NCBI GenBank assembly: GCA_903813345.2
Contig: CAIIXF020000011.1
Location: 4,242,571-4,306,570, forward strand
DNA length: 64,000 nucleotides
Reading direction: 5' to 3'
Origin: Owenia fusiformis
Lineage: Eukaryota; Annelida; Polychaeta; Sabellida; Oweniidae
Below, piece after piece: positions 54,801-63,584 of this stretch (positions are counted from its first letter, which is position 1; every line of letters starts with the position of its first letter). Both the position numbers and the translations under genes were made by a program. The notes below the pieces were generated by a model, which was not told where the DNA came from, did no database searches, and saw only the letters and a list, made by a program, of their open reading frames with translations.

Positions 54801-57800
54801 TTTTTTTAAATGGGTCAATTTGAAGCAAGTTAAAATAAGACCTTTTTGGCCGTTTTAACCTTTTTGACCTTGAAAAGGTCATTGAAGGTCAAATCTTATA
54901 TTAATTAAACTTCTGAAAACTTGTAAATGATTTGAAAAAAATTCAGTCTGAACAGTATTTTTTAAGTTATTGGAAGTTGTAAGAATTTGTTACAGACGCC
55001 GATCTCCAACCACCAAGCGCCAACCACCGACCGCCATCGGCCGACCGCCGTCAAAAAACGGAGACCGTAACAATGTGTCACCACTTTTTGGTGGTGACAT
55101 GAGAACCTAGTTTTGACTGTAATCAGGTGACATTATGTGCTTAAACCATATAAAGATATAGCTGACAATTTTCATCACGTTACGTGATATTCTTCCACCC
55201 CCAGGACGCGTTTACTGGCTAATTGTCCCCTCCACCAACTCAACCCCCTCCCTACTTACCTGTATTTCAGGCTCAAATGAAAAATCGTTTGAACTTAGCA
55301 AGATGAAAAGTAGTATTTGATAAATAACAGTAGTTGCATCTGTTTACACACAAGTTAGTGGGCATCAACGCCTCTTTAAATGATGAACAGAATCGTTTTA
55401 CAAAACAAGCAATTTTCCCAGGTTTCTGTACTCGGATTGATCTGTTTTGAATCAACTAAAACAGAATCATAGATTTAATCCCGTGTGAAGCTAAAACATT
55501 TTTTAAGTGTTTGAACTGTATTAACAGTGAATAGAGATGATGAGGTACCAGCTTGTGAACAGTATTTAGCACTGGTTTAATACTTAGGAGCATATGCAAG
55601 TGCCTATGCAATGGTATGTTGTATCACTAGATTGTATTCTATTATGTAGTAATTTGAAAATATTCAAGCTCACTGCATCATTTTTAGAAAAATGTGCAAA
55701 TGTGTAGGTTTCTCTGCCAACACCCACTTCACTCTTGAGTTCATATCTAATCTTTCTTTTTTCTTCACCCTGCAATTATTAATCAAGTGGCTGATAATGC
55801 CTTCAGCAAAGCCACTACAGGTGTACAATGTTTTTGTATTGTATTTGTATTTGTAAATAAATTCTATGAATTAAAAAAAAGATGCACCTTATTTAAAAAA
55901 GAAAACAAAACCTGTACGTGAACGTGTAGAATGATGGTCCTCTGTAGATTAATTCTCTCAATTGTACTACAGGGTGGGCCAATAAAACACCCCCTAGCTG
56001 ATATTCCTGATAAATATTCATTTCTTAACATGTACCCAAACAATGATAAATCATTTTAAAGATAATTTAATTTGCAACAAAATGATATATAATAGAACAA
56101 TTTTGAACAACCCTGGCTTGAGATATAACCATTTATGTGACATGGGGGCCAGAAAAACACCTTTTCAATTTTCATCGATTTTGCGAAAATTAGCCTATTT
56201 CTAACAAATTTTACTGTCCTGCAACATTGTCATGAGTCTTTCATAATTGGATATTATATATTGTTTTCATTCAGTTTTTGAACCACATATGCTCAATAAA
56301 CATGTGTATGCTTATAAAACAAATTAATTTCTTCTTCAGTCTGTCCAAATATGGCTCAATAGACCGACCCCCGGAGCCATCCTCTGACCGGATTATTCGC
56401 TAAAGACGCGAAAGCCATTGGTATAATTGATCGATCTCTGCCGAAGTTCCATCAAACTCCTAATTATTCATTCTTTCAGTTTGTCTACATACCTGATAGG
56501 CTAGTGATCTTCATAGACCAACTGTTCTAAATGCCCCAAGTACTATACATGTAATCAACAGGATAGACTCTATATATCAGGTAGCAAGAATAGGGTCATT
56601 TGCGATAAAAGGCTACTCAAATCGAGAGGACATTTTTCTGAAAGGGCAGTGGTGTCCACTCAGTGTTTCCCAGAAAGGAAAAACCATACAGGCCCTGGTT
56701 TTGTTGAACCAGGAGCAAAAATATACTCTGAATGTTAGTGACAAAGGACTCCTCAAGGATATAAAAAACATGTGAAAGAAATTTCATTTTATGACAGGAA
56801 AGTGCTTCATCACACAGGTCCAATGCTACCCTGGAGTTTTTGGAGATTCGAAATGGCACCATCTCCAGCCTGGACAAATGGCTTACTGACAGTCCGGATG
56901 CCAATAATGTTGATTACCAAACCCGGGGGCATCTAGAACAGTTTGTATTTAAAGATACCCAGCCTATCAGGGATGTAGAGGAACTAAAAGAAAGAATAAC
57001 TAGCAGTTGAATGGTACTTCCGCATACATTCATCAATTATGCCATCAACCAATGGCTTCTGCGTCTTAAGCAAATAATCTGATCAGAGGATGGGTTCGGG
57101 GGGGTGGGTCTATTGAGCCATATTTGGACAGACTGAAGAAGAAATTAATTTGTTTTATAAGCATACACATGTTTATTGGGCATGCGTGGTTCAAATACTG
57201 AATGAAAACAACATATAATATTCAATTATGAAAGACTCATCTTAATGTTGTAATTTTTAACTGGACAGTAAAATTTGGTGGAAATAGGCTATTGTTCGCA
57301 AAATAGATGGAAATTGAAAAGGTGTTTTTTGACCCCCATGTCACACAATTGGTTATATTTCTATATGGGGTTGTTGAAAATGGTACTATTATATATAATT
57401 TTGTAGCAAATTAAATTATCTTTAAAATGATATATCATTGTTGGTGTACATGTTAAAAACTAAATATTTATCAGGAATAATGGCTAGGGGGTGGGTTTTT
57501 TGGCCCACCCTGTATTTACTTGGCCAATTGAGTATAAATGTATGTACGGAAAATAATTGTAATTGGGTCCCTTCAAAAGTGAATTGAGATCAGGACAGTA
57601 GACTTATAATCCCCGGGGGTCGAAATAGTGCACGCACGTGTACAGGTTCTCTTAAAAACAAAATCGTGTACTTAACCTCCAAGATGTGTCAGTATGATAC
57701 AAGAACGTAACAATCGTTTAGATCTCGATTAAACCTAATACCTTAAATAACTTTGATTGGTGCTCGTGAATTGCCCTTGCTACAAAACATTTTGAAATAA

Positions 57801-57938
57801 ATCAAACCGGAGGTGATAGGAATAAGCTTTGCATACCATACCTTTGTTCTGTATTGCGACGGAGATGATCAACGGGGACAACCTCAGTAGCAATACAGAT
57901 TGGTACAGCACAAGAACTGACCAATCAGATGGACTCAT
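36580..57938 (-). CDS. Multi-CUB / LDLa type I membrane receptor, NETO-like architecture
   Basis: Exons in order: 57938-57842 (proposed), 50656-50452, 49987-49773, 49570-49363, 49021-48900, 48491-48354, 44732-44525, 44278-44088, 43701-43488, 43082-42832, a damaged one near 42046-41917, 41671-41448, 41039-40875, 40455-40338, 39865-39774, 39566-39420 and 36824-36580. Phases agree at every listed junction apart from the damaged exon, and domain-boundary introns are all phase 1. The product has five clear CUB domains plus a damaged or unresolved CUB5, one LDLR class A repeat, a transmembrane helix (HVIIGIIVAIVILTIIIICV), a basic stop-transfer (HKRRRTKKKKHKKQ) and a short tail. Expected size is near 1000 residues. 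CUB-CUB-LDLa-TM is the layout of NETO auxiliary subunits of glutamate receptors. The extra CUBs make that only an architectural parallel, and the ligand is unknown. Confidence 0.85.
37150..37480. repeat. Degenerate tandem repeat, about 40-bp unit
   Basis: Repeated versions of tgtgtattcaatggaagcag-tggtgtaaatgtgcag, seven or so, with variable spacing. It lies in the last intron of the CUB receptor gene. No gene here. Confidence 0.75.
38118..38123 (-). other. Possible 6-nt microexon (GTTCAG)
   Basis: On the minus strand ttttaattctatag|GTTCAG|gtgagt has a good acceptor and a consensus donor six bases apart. Its phase (1 to 1) lets it be included between the LDLa exon and the transmembrane exon, adding Ser-Gly. 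No transcript evidence is available, so it is only a candidate. Confidence 0.3.
38636..39199. mobile_element. 564-bp non-autonomous element with CAGGGTGTC ends
   Basis: Left cagggtgtctaggtataca, right end ...gggacaccctt. Inner blocks (ggcagacata, atcattttaaag) occur as complements near the right end (tgtctgcc, ctttaaaatgat). No transposase. It lies in the last intron of the CUB receptor gene. Confidence 0.65.
39420..39566 (-). CDS. LDL-receptor class A module exon
   Basis: Acceptor tttaattgcag|, phase 1 to phase 1, donor agtt|gtaagt. After a serine-rich linker it encodes DPCPGFRCAVNTNVCIPNSL, then KCNRLHNCGHGDYSDELES. The final Cys is completed at the junction with the next exon. Six cysteines and the acidic calcium-binding DYSDE motif identify LDLa. 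Confidence 0.95.
39774..39865 (-). CDS. CUB6, last part
   Basis: 92 nt, phase 2 to phase 1 (actttcag| ... acaa|gtaaga). Encodes RFISSSRAVGGNGFNITWTE, the closing CUB strands. A truncated GAGCCAGGCC MITE begins only 38 bases upstream of its acceptor. Confidence 0.9.
39903..40048. mobile_element. MITE, GAGCCAGGCC family, copy C (internally deleted)
   Basis: Shares both ends and the gtgatgagaccggttttcct block with copies at 2133 and 31332, but lacks about 100 internal bases. It lies in the intron between two CUB6 exons. Confidence 0.78.
40338..40455 (-). CDS. CUB6, middle part
   Basis: 118 nt, phase 1 to phase 2 (catatttccag| ... ctcag|gtaact). Encodes GCQGAVLRIYDVRFIPKHEL then CGSEFPTNVRSEGPYLKL. 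It is too short to stand out as a long open frame. Confidence 0.9.
40875..41039 (-). CDS. CUB6, first part
   Basis: Acceptor atcttttcag|, phase 1 to phase 1, donor aaaag|gtattg. Encodes TCGGNITSGGSGVITSPNYP then KKYIVDTVCEWHIHAKPNHK, a textbook CUB start with CGG, SPNYP and CEW. Confidence 0.93.
41448..41671 (-). CDS. CUB5, second half
   Basis: Acceptor gttctttcag| (phase 2), donor aaca|gtaaga (phase 1). Encodes YTNDLIEIYEVYILTGGRER, GPLLSEPTAKLLRIIFKTDK and VKVGFNAQYKF, CUB C-terminal strands without any cysteine. Confidence 0.88.
41917..42046 (-). pseudogene. Damaged or mis-assembled CUB5 first-half exon
   Basis: One minus-strand frame reads EIYPTVECYF. After a single extra base near 42033-42037 a second frame reads EFEIQSGSKSQISLIIFVKE and CVFVKDTPC. 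Together these follow the CUB pattern YP...C-x-aromatic...I.F. The end ctgaaatg|gtagca is phase 2 and joins the next exon to make a Cys codon before YTNDLIEIYE, exactly where a CUB Cys belongs. The 5' border and the SPNYP part are not found, and the acceptor phase does not fit cleanly. This is either true decay or a base error in the assembly. Confidence 0.5.
42454..42542. repeat. Palindrome of 89 bp
   Basis: tgcttcaaaatcctagaccc at the left pairs with gggtccaggttcttgaagca at the right, and cttatctactt pairs with aagtagataag. A small MITE-like hairpin in an intron of the CUB receptor gene. Confidence 0.75.
42832..43082 (-). CDS. CUB4, second half
   Basis: Acceptor aacaatttcag| (phase 2), donor ggtt|gtaagt (phase 1). 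Encodes NRDYLQILQIRPKKSGLSRK, DKKCRKMRVVFKSDM and YNGFKARFDFITED. The Cys that normally precedes the DYL motif is replaced (N-R-D-Y-L), so one CUB disulphide may be missing. Confidence 0.88.
43203..43265. repeat. Hairpin of 63 bp
   Basis: aacaaacaacattc and gaatgttgtttgtt are exact complements, and tatactatgatagtata is itself palindromic at the tip. Located in the intron between the CUB4 halves' flank and the next exon. Confidence 0.75.
43488..43701 (-). CDS. CUB4, first half
   Basis: Acceptor tattttcag| (phase 1), donor ttaaa|gtaagta (phase 2). Encodes GCHFRYLSRSSKSGYFNSPR then HPANYPSNTTCIYEFIGQPS and VRITFMVFSV. Confidence 0.92.
44088..44278 (-). CDS. CUB3, second half
   Basis: Acceptor caaattctag|, phase 2 to phase 1, donor |gtaagta. 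Encodes GCESGYLLAYLGGQQEEPKN, KLCGKTIPPPLMSTDPRLLL and GSGFKATYQF, a typical CUB ending. Confidence 0.92.
44525..44732 (-). CDS. CUB3, first half
   Basis: Donor gagg|gtgagc (phase 2). The start is uncertain. The phase expected from the previous exon is satisfied by acceptor atacaaag| (start 44732). A CAG acceptor 8 bases upstream (start 44740) would need phase 2 and hence a small unseen exon. Encodes TECDQRVKSDGESNGTIVSP then NYPQKYPKGVTCRYYIDG. Confidence 0.88.
44779..48353. other. Long intron between CUB2 and CUB3
   Basis: 3.6 kb of AT-rich sequence with no recognisable coding stretch. Several CACGTGAC/GTCACGTG E-box-like sites occur (for example near 45900, 46930, 47555 and 47592). The pair at 47555-47600 is inverted. 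No further CUB exon was seen. Confidence 0.45.
48354..48491 (-). CDS. CUB2, last part
   Basis: 138 nt, phase 1 to phase 1 (ttttttacag| ... ctag|gtaaga). Encodes DFRTKSGRLEPTKKTYFSHW, then GFKAIYEFSMDF, the closing strands of CUB2. A 3.6-kb intron follows. Confidence 0.88.
48900..49021 (-). CDS. CUB2, middle part
   Basis: 122 nt, phase 2 to phase 1 (tgtttcag| ... catatag|gtaagt). Encodes HCPFDSVKIYDGHTNQDTLI then GVFCGKHKNLTVFST. This CUB domain is split over three exons. Confidence 0.9.
49363..49570 (-). CDS. CUB2, first part
   Basis: Phase 1 to phase 2 (tttccag| ... gaaca|gtaagt). Encodes STCGYIIKSEARTTGSIISP then TYPGVYPDNTMCFYKL and ERVKVTFIDFDL: CUB start with SPTYP. Confidence 0.92.
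49773..49987 (-). CDS. CUB1, second half
   Basis: Acceptor ttatttcag| joins phase 2 to give GCRHDYIDIF (CUB C-x-x-DYxxI). It continues with GRYCGDEKDKLPHLLVSMSN and GFYGKYTF, the usual C-terminal strands. Donor |gtaagc, phase 1. Confidence 0.92.
50452..50656 (-). CDS. CUB1, first half
   Basis: Acceptor tgtattttcag| (phase 1), donor cctgg|gtgagt (phase 2). After a linker (DYSSLEKQLC) it carries GTFQSPNYPSNYDSNKRCIY and TIKFTDFRV, the defining first strands of a CUB domain with SPNYP and the paired cysteines. Confidence 0.92.
51200..51367 (+). other. Unassigned coding-like ORF inside CUB-gene intron 1
   Basis: On the plus strand one frame reads TFGTPNVTFGITDDAWREDR then YRAVGSWDRANIRRMLGVGL and DHKRLNHTTS-stop. 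Its composition is protein-like and less AT-rich than the surroundings. It follows a long pyrimidine tract, but no AG is placed well for an acceptor. I do not recognise the family. It may be a terminal exon of a nested gene on the opposite strand, or a transposon or retrocopy fragment. Confidence 0.35.
52811..52840 (+). mobile_element. Solo mariner-type end
   Basis: cagggtgttccaaaagtaac and then aggaccctg resemble the left ends of the CAGGGTG-type elements in this window. No partner end was found downstream. Confidence 0.4.
53826..53985 (+). repeat. TATTG pentanucleotide microsatellite, degenerate
   Basis: Runs of tattg/tgtat units decay rightwards into tata and tctat variants. A complementary ACAAT tract occurs at 62215-62300. 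Confidence 0.85.
54361..54920 (+). repeat. Diverged tandem repeat with GACCTT...AAGGTCATTGAAGGTCAAAT
   Basis: About five units of 100-120 bp, each with aatggtcaatttgaagcaag, ctttttgaccttgaaaaggt and cattgaaggtcaaatct. Each unit contains a short inverted pair (gacctt/aaggtc). No gene. Confidence 0.8.
54990..55100 (+). repeat. CCAACCACCGACCGCC repeat related to 8318-8412
   Basis: Short degenerate ccaaccaccgaccgcc units, then gagaccgtaacaatg and a tgtcaccactttttggtggtgaca hairpin. The order matches the copy at 8318. Confidence 0.55.
55970..57512 (+). mobile_element. Degraded mariner-type transposon with about 430-bp inverted ends
   Basis: 1543 bp between TA dinucleotides. Left cagggtgggccaataaaaca, right its complement (tttttggcccaccctg). 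Pairing extends to about 56405 and 57068 (ccaaatatggctcaatagac against its complement). The interior on the plus strand carries transposase traces: HTGPGFVEPGAK, DSPDANNVDYQTRGHLEQFV then QPIRDVEELKERI. They match the mariner segment SPDLNPxDYxxWGxLE. It is disrupted by stops and shifts. It lies in intron 1 of the CUB receptor gene. Confidence 0.85.
57540..57690. repeat. Dispersed repeat, inverted copy of 31712-31850
   Basis: aattgggtcccttcaaaagt, aatccccgggggtcgaa, gtacaggttctctta and cttaacctcc mirror the blocks at 31712-31850 in reverse complement. It ends about 150 bp from the proposed first exon of the CUB receptor. Confidence 0.65.
57842..57938 (-). CDS. Proposed exon 1 of the CUB receptor (signal peptide)
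   Basis: An ATG at 57938 opens MSPSDWSVLVLYQSVLLLRL and then SPLIISVAIQNK, a good signal sequence, and ends aacaaag|gtatgg in phase 1, which is what the first CUB exon needs. An upstream in-frame ATG at 57995 is also possible. No other candidate was found in intron 1, but 7.2 kb separate it from the next exon, so it remains a proposal. Confidence 0.5.
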
Positions 57939-58235
57939 TTTACAGATCATACGATAAATACAGAATATCACACAGATAAACGATATCACACGCATATGAG
58001 TTTGACAAACGATTTTCTGGGAAATACCACACGGATTTCAATAATATCAGAAATATCAATAGCTGTTATTGTACAGATAACTTATTAATCGTGGGATAAA
58101 ACAATTATATATTGTATTTAGTGATATAAAACAATTGTAATGACCCGAGGGCATCCCAAAGGAATGTCTATCTTAAGAGCATAGTGTAACAACAAGCAAG
58201 TTGGAGAAAATGAAAATAAATGTGCTTAATTCGAC

Positions 58236-58312
58236 GCCCTTGGTTGGAATCGAACCCCAGACCATTATATCCAAACACTTGTACTCTACCAACAGAGCTT
58301 ATATTGCTTTAG
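58236..58312 (-). repeat. tRNA-like SINE head 3
   Basis: Minus strand: A box taagctctgttggta (58302-58288) and a perfect B box ggttcgattcc (58256-58246), about 77 nt in total. The ends do not form a clear acceptor stem, so I read it as a tRNA-derived SINE or tRNA pseudogene rather than a working tRNA. Confidence 0.55.
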
Positions 58313-59338
58313 CAACTTGCTAACATGATGCATGCATTCTTCTGTTGCAATACACACTCATTCACAACTGTGATACACATGGCAACCCAATGTCCCCATT
58401 TTGATTCGGTTTGTGTTTGAATCTTAATTTAAAGTATACCACTCAACTCCAGTAGATTAGACATTTTGTAAGATTGATAATTTTTTTAAATCATCAGACA
58501 TATAGACAGATTGCTCAAAAGGTGCTTTCGTTTACCAAACACTTGAGGGAAGTCGAAGTCTGCTTCCGAAAGGCAGAATTTTTAATTCAGAATTACGTCT
58601 GTCAACCACATGTGTTCTGCTTCATTGCAGGGAATTTTCTGATACATCAAACTTAATTTGATTTTACATTCCGTAATAAGCATGCAAAGTTCATGAAATG
58701 TTCTTATTGTTACGAAGAACATGTTTAGAATAAAGGAATACACTCCGTTCCAAAGTCATGCAACCGGAAGTTGATTTTTGACACCGTTTTATTAGACTAT
58801 ATTTCGAGATTTCATGATTTTGATGACTTCATATTTCTCAACTTTTTAGTATGCCTTTTGGTGTCAGTATTTGTCATGTACCATCATTGAATATAATGTT
58901 TTTAAATAATCTTCAAATAGAATAAGCAAACTTCTGGAGGATGTTTCAAATTCCACGTTTCCTGTTACACAGTTTTCCTGGTTGACTTCATATAACAACC
59001 AAGTAATCATGGTAATATGAATGTGAGCTAATCGATCACTTCAAAGTGCATCAAAATTACGAACAGAGCAATTTCATGAAAAAAGTTCAAAAGATTTGAT
59101 GCTCGTGTTCGCCGTGTTAAGGAAAACTTCGTCCTATTAAGACTAGCACCTCTGAGCAATTACTTTAAGTGGATACTTTGATCTTATAACATTCTCTTAT
59201 AAACTTGTTAATTTGAGGAAACTTAGTTTAGTAGATAATTTAATTCCCTTGTTTCTCGTGACATTTCTAAATAGAGATTCTCGCGTGTTCTATCGATCTA
59301 TCATTAAGCTAGGATGCATTGTCTTTGTACACGTTCGC

Positions 59339-59535
59339 TTAGTCAAAGGCCAACATGTAGGACCAGTCAAAGGCCTCACTTTGTTCGTGTAGAATTAGTC
59401 AAAGGCCTCACTTTGTACTTGCAAAAACAGTCAAAGGCCTCACTTTGTACATGTAAAAGCAGTTAAATGCCTCACTTTGTACATGTAAAAACAGTCAAAG
59501 GCCTCACTTTGTACATATGAAAGCAGTCAATGGTC
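59339..59535 (+). repeat. Minisatellite, about 30-bp unit
   Basis: Six to seven copies of agtcaaaggcctcactttgt plus acatgtaaaaac/g variants. The outer copies are the most diverged (gttcgtgtagaatt, agtcaatggtctcac). Confidence 0.9.
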
Positions 59536-60399
59536 TCACATTGTCGACGTTTACCAATGTTATGATCCAAAATATCGAAATGTTATTTTTGTTTTTAACA
59601 CTTGTAATGAAATATATATTCGCCCCACAGACTAGGACTCAAGTTCTTGAAATTTATGTTTTATCTTTCCATCACAATCCCCCGTATGAAGTCATTGGAG
59701 CTGAATCCGGAAAAGTAATTTTCATGGCTTGTTACAGAAACGTCATTTCATAATTATGTAAATATGCAAAATAACCATGAAATCACAATGAAGACACGTG
59801 GACAAAACCATGATATTGTTAATGTAAGAAAAAATAATGTAAAGAATATTCATTAAATTCAGAATTTCTGCTATTTCTGATTTCGCCAAATGTCCACTAT
59901 TTAACGTTCTATGGCATAAGCATTTCAAATAACAGGATGATATACCCCTACTTTTATGCATTAGGCGATAACCACAATAAGAAAATGAAGTAACTAATTA
60001 TAGGGAACAATTTGTAAGGGCTTGATCCTTTAAGATTTCTAATATCGGGATTTTATTTTATTCTATGAAGAAAATGTCGTTCATTTCCCAATGGGAAGCC
60101 ACAACTGGCCTCTGAGATAACTGACTGTCATCCATTGATTGATAACATGTTTTTCGAAATATTCCCTTCCTATGCGTATCAATATACTGAGATTTTTCTC
60201 CTCGTTTGTCCTTTAAATGGTACGCAGGGATCAAACTGTCCGAGAGTTCTTAATATGAGTTGAATTAGGATCTTCCGTCAAAAAGCGTTCGATGGATCCG
60301 CAAATATGATTTCAGAACATACAAATTTAGCAGTCCATCATTTAGAAATGCAGTAAAAGAACCGCTGGGGCAGTTCTACAATCTTGAGGGGGAGGGGGG

Positions 60400-60540
60400 C
60401 GTTAGACATTGTTTCTTTTCACGTTAGATCATGGTTTGGGGATATATAGGGTCTACTTTTATGACAGATTTAGACTTACAGTTTGCTTTTCTTGTTGGGT
60501 TTCTTTAGTCACCCTTCCCTTTGGCATTGCGCTTATATAT
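60400..60540 (+). repeat. Dispersed repeat, copy 2
   Basis: Shares ttagacattgtttcttttc, acgttagatcat and the later ccctttggcat...gcttatata block with 3395-3535, in the same order. Confidence 0.65.
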
Positions 60541-62214
60541 TGATATAAAAATGATGTTATTGAAATAAAATGGGCCATTTTCAAAAGTTTGTTGTCTATT
60601 TTAGTCGCTTCTAAAGTTCAGTACAATAAACTATTTTAATATTTTATCAATCAAAACTTTTCAGGAGGCATGGCGCGGAGTGATATAAACAAAAAGGACT
60701 GTAACAATGAGACTATGTTCTAAAATATGCTCCCAAATACAGGGAAATCTACTCCAGACGGTAAGTTCATATATGAAACTAAAAACATGTTAATTAGTGT
60801 CTCCAGAATCACCCATGTTAAAGTAGGATAATCTTGCAAGAGAGCTTTATTTATTCATTGCGGACAAGATCTCTACGACCCATTGATGTACTGCTAATCC
60901 CGATATATTGATCCAGCTTGATAGTGCTTAATACTTGATAGAGCTTAATACTTGACACATTATAAAAGTTTATATATTTGAAATGTTATTTTTCAATTTT
61001 GTAGTGTTGTAATGTCCTGATTGTAAAATTGTAGAAGTGAACAATCACCATGACAACAGGCACTTATATTCACAAGACTAATCAAGTAAAGTAGGATTAA
61101 TTTATTGCAACGCTTGTAATAGCGGCTGACGGCTACCGGATTAACCTACTATATCATTAATGTATGAAAGTATAAAACTAGACATTATGAACTCGTTCCA
61201 ATGCAATTTGTTCACCATTAGAAGGACCATGGAATCATTTTGAGAGGTATATTTCACATTAATGTAAATTCATAATTCTCGTCAACTTACGTCTCCCCAC
61301 TACTCACTATTTCTAAGAATGATATAAATAAGATATGTATTTGCATACTCTGAATTAAAAGAACCATGCTTTTGCAGAAACCACTGTCTCCCCTTTAGTC
61401 ACGTCTTCATCGTTTACTTATCACACGCAAGGATTTTAAATTGCGGGGCGACTAGGCCACCGTGTAATTGAACTAGACAAATCGAACAAGTAGTGGACAA
61501 CACATTAACACGAATTAATAGGGTTCGCTATTCATCTTGAAAACACTGGCTTTTCGTAATTGCTTTTTCATTTGTCTTTGGTTAATTTATTTTATTATCG
61601 AGCTGTAGCTATCATTTAAAGCCCCTTGTTAATACTGCCTCGTGGACAGACAATTTTTCTCCTATTTGTTATCAATGACGAATGGTCAAAGTAAATACCT
61701 ATGGAATATTTTAATGTATGATGTCATTGCGATACTTGATATGATTCAATAATGTGTCTGATATATGGAAATAAAAAATAGTGATTTGTATATATGAAGG
61801 TCAGTGGGGGAGTATTGACAGCACTGGCCCTCTGGGGCAATCAATAATAGTCAAATGCTATTCAGACAAAAATATACATTTGAAACTCTCAACCATGAGC
61901 GTAGCCAGGCATGGTTGCAGGCGAGGCCCGGGAGGCGAGGGAACCCCCTCACCAAATTCTTACAGAAATATCTTTTTCAAAGGCCTTTTCTGTGGAAATC
62001 TAGAGGTTCTATACTAATACCTTTTTGGCTTTTTGCTTCATTTTACTATTGTTATTGACTTTTCATTTGACAGCATTGACAAACTGTAGAAATAAGTCAG
62101 CTAAGTGACTAAATATGAAGCAAAATATCAAAGAAAACAGTTATTTTTCTTTAGAATGCCCTACAACATTTTAGTTTTTAGTGTTATAGTGTTACAAAAC
62201 AATACTATAGAATA

Positions 62215-62300
62215 CAACATATAATCCAATTACAATACAAGACAATACAAAACTAAACAATACTATAGAATACAACACAATACAATACAATACAATACAA
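62215..62300 (+). repeat. ACAAT pentanucleotide microsatellite
   Basis: Repeats of acaat with a few interruptions (acaatacaatacaatac). It is the complement of the tract at 53826. Confidence 0.85.
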
Positions 62301-63584
62301 TTCAAAAAAACGGCGACTGATAGGCATTTTAAACGAAAAAAGATAAAATTGACAGCATTAGAAAAAAGAACAACGCTTTACAATCTCAAATGGATTGCCT
62401 TCAATCATTAAAACATATCCATTAAAACTCGCAAGGGCGAAACAGGAAATACTAACTAATTATCCTGTCAACTGGTTGATCCAAAAATGATATGATAAAA
62501 TTGATAATAATTGTTGTAAAAGTGGTTTCTAAATGATTTGATTCTAAAGCGTTCTTGTAATATTAATCCTATAGAATGGAATATTGATTTACGAATCAAA
62601 AAAGGAAATCCACCGAGTGAAGGAAAAGACTTACAGACCAAAATTACGTATTTGGCCAACGGAATATCTTCATTGATCTAGCGTAGCTACCCTGTTTATT
62701 GCTATTTCTAATCTCTTCAAAAACTATATTTTTTGACCAATTACTATTTTGTATTTGAGAGAACGCTCCCATACAGCAGACCTTATATGGAAATCACTTG
62801 TTAACAAGTCAATGTAATATTAAAAATAATTCGTTTAATATCCCTTGTGAAATACAAGACTTGCTCTGTATTTTGGAGAGTGTTGGTACACTTAACCAAA
62901 AAAGTGTAGGATATATCATTTAAATCATGCACAGATGCAAATTGAAAATATACTCTTGATTGGAAAGACGCAAACTGCCGAAAATGTATGTTATTTCTAT
63001 GATTTCATCTCCGTTGAAATAACAGCCATGGAGGTCCGAAGTTAAGTTCTTGACACGGCGATCCTTTTGCGAAAGTTCCGAGAGTATAAAGGTAAGGTAT
63101 CATGTAATTTATTATTTCCTCTACTAAGTAGGCCTAAATGATATTTAGATTTACTGTCAAGTACATCAAGCTAAATGATACAATAATCTATATAACTTTC
63201 TATGATGGCATGAACATCTTTGCGGTAATGTACACCTCTATACGGTAGCATTACCGTTTGCATTCGTTCTACTTCACTTCTTAATAGAGAGCTTCATGTA
63301 TTTTATAACTAGACTCTGCGCGCAGGGTACGGTAGCATACAAATCAACAAAAAACTGTCAAGGGGCAGCGTAACGTTTGTCATAGAACTACCTATTTCCA
63401 TCAAATAATGGCTTCCTGATGATCCTAGTATCTAAATGTTTTCAGGGAGAGATGGATGGTGCTAGGATGAAGAAAAGAGTCCTAGGGAGGGTGTTATTTA
63501 AAGTCGTATCAGTAGAGGGACTTGTGAAACAGTCATCAGTTAAAAAGAATAAAAACCTGGAATAATTCAATATGTAAACTCCAT

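Larger units (their letters stand above)
59540..63580. other. Right flank, no gene assembled
   Basis: AT-rich DNA apart from the repeats listed. A short plus-strand frame at 60727-60757 ends in a good donor (cagacg|gtaagt) and could be a start exon of a gene beyond the window, but no partner exon was found. A half of a GTAGCCAGG-type MITE lies near 61900-61945, and an ACAAT microsatellite at 62215-62300. Confidence 0.35.

Noticed and set aside
58236-58312. A functional tRNA gene
   Set aside because: A and B boxes are good, but I could not pair the acceptor ends, so it is kept as a tRNA-derived repeat.
59339-59535. CRISPR-like array (regular repeats with variable linkers)
   Set aside because: The genome is clearly animal, the linkers are only about 10 bases and related to each other, and no cas genes exist. 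It is a minisatellite.
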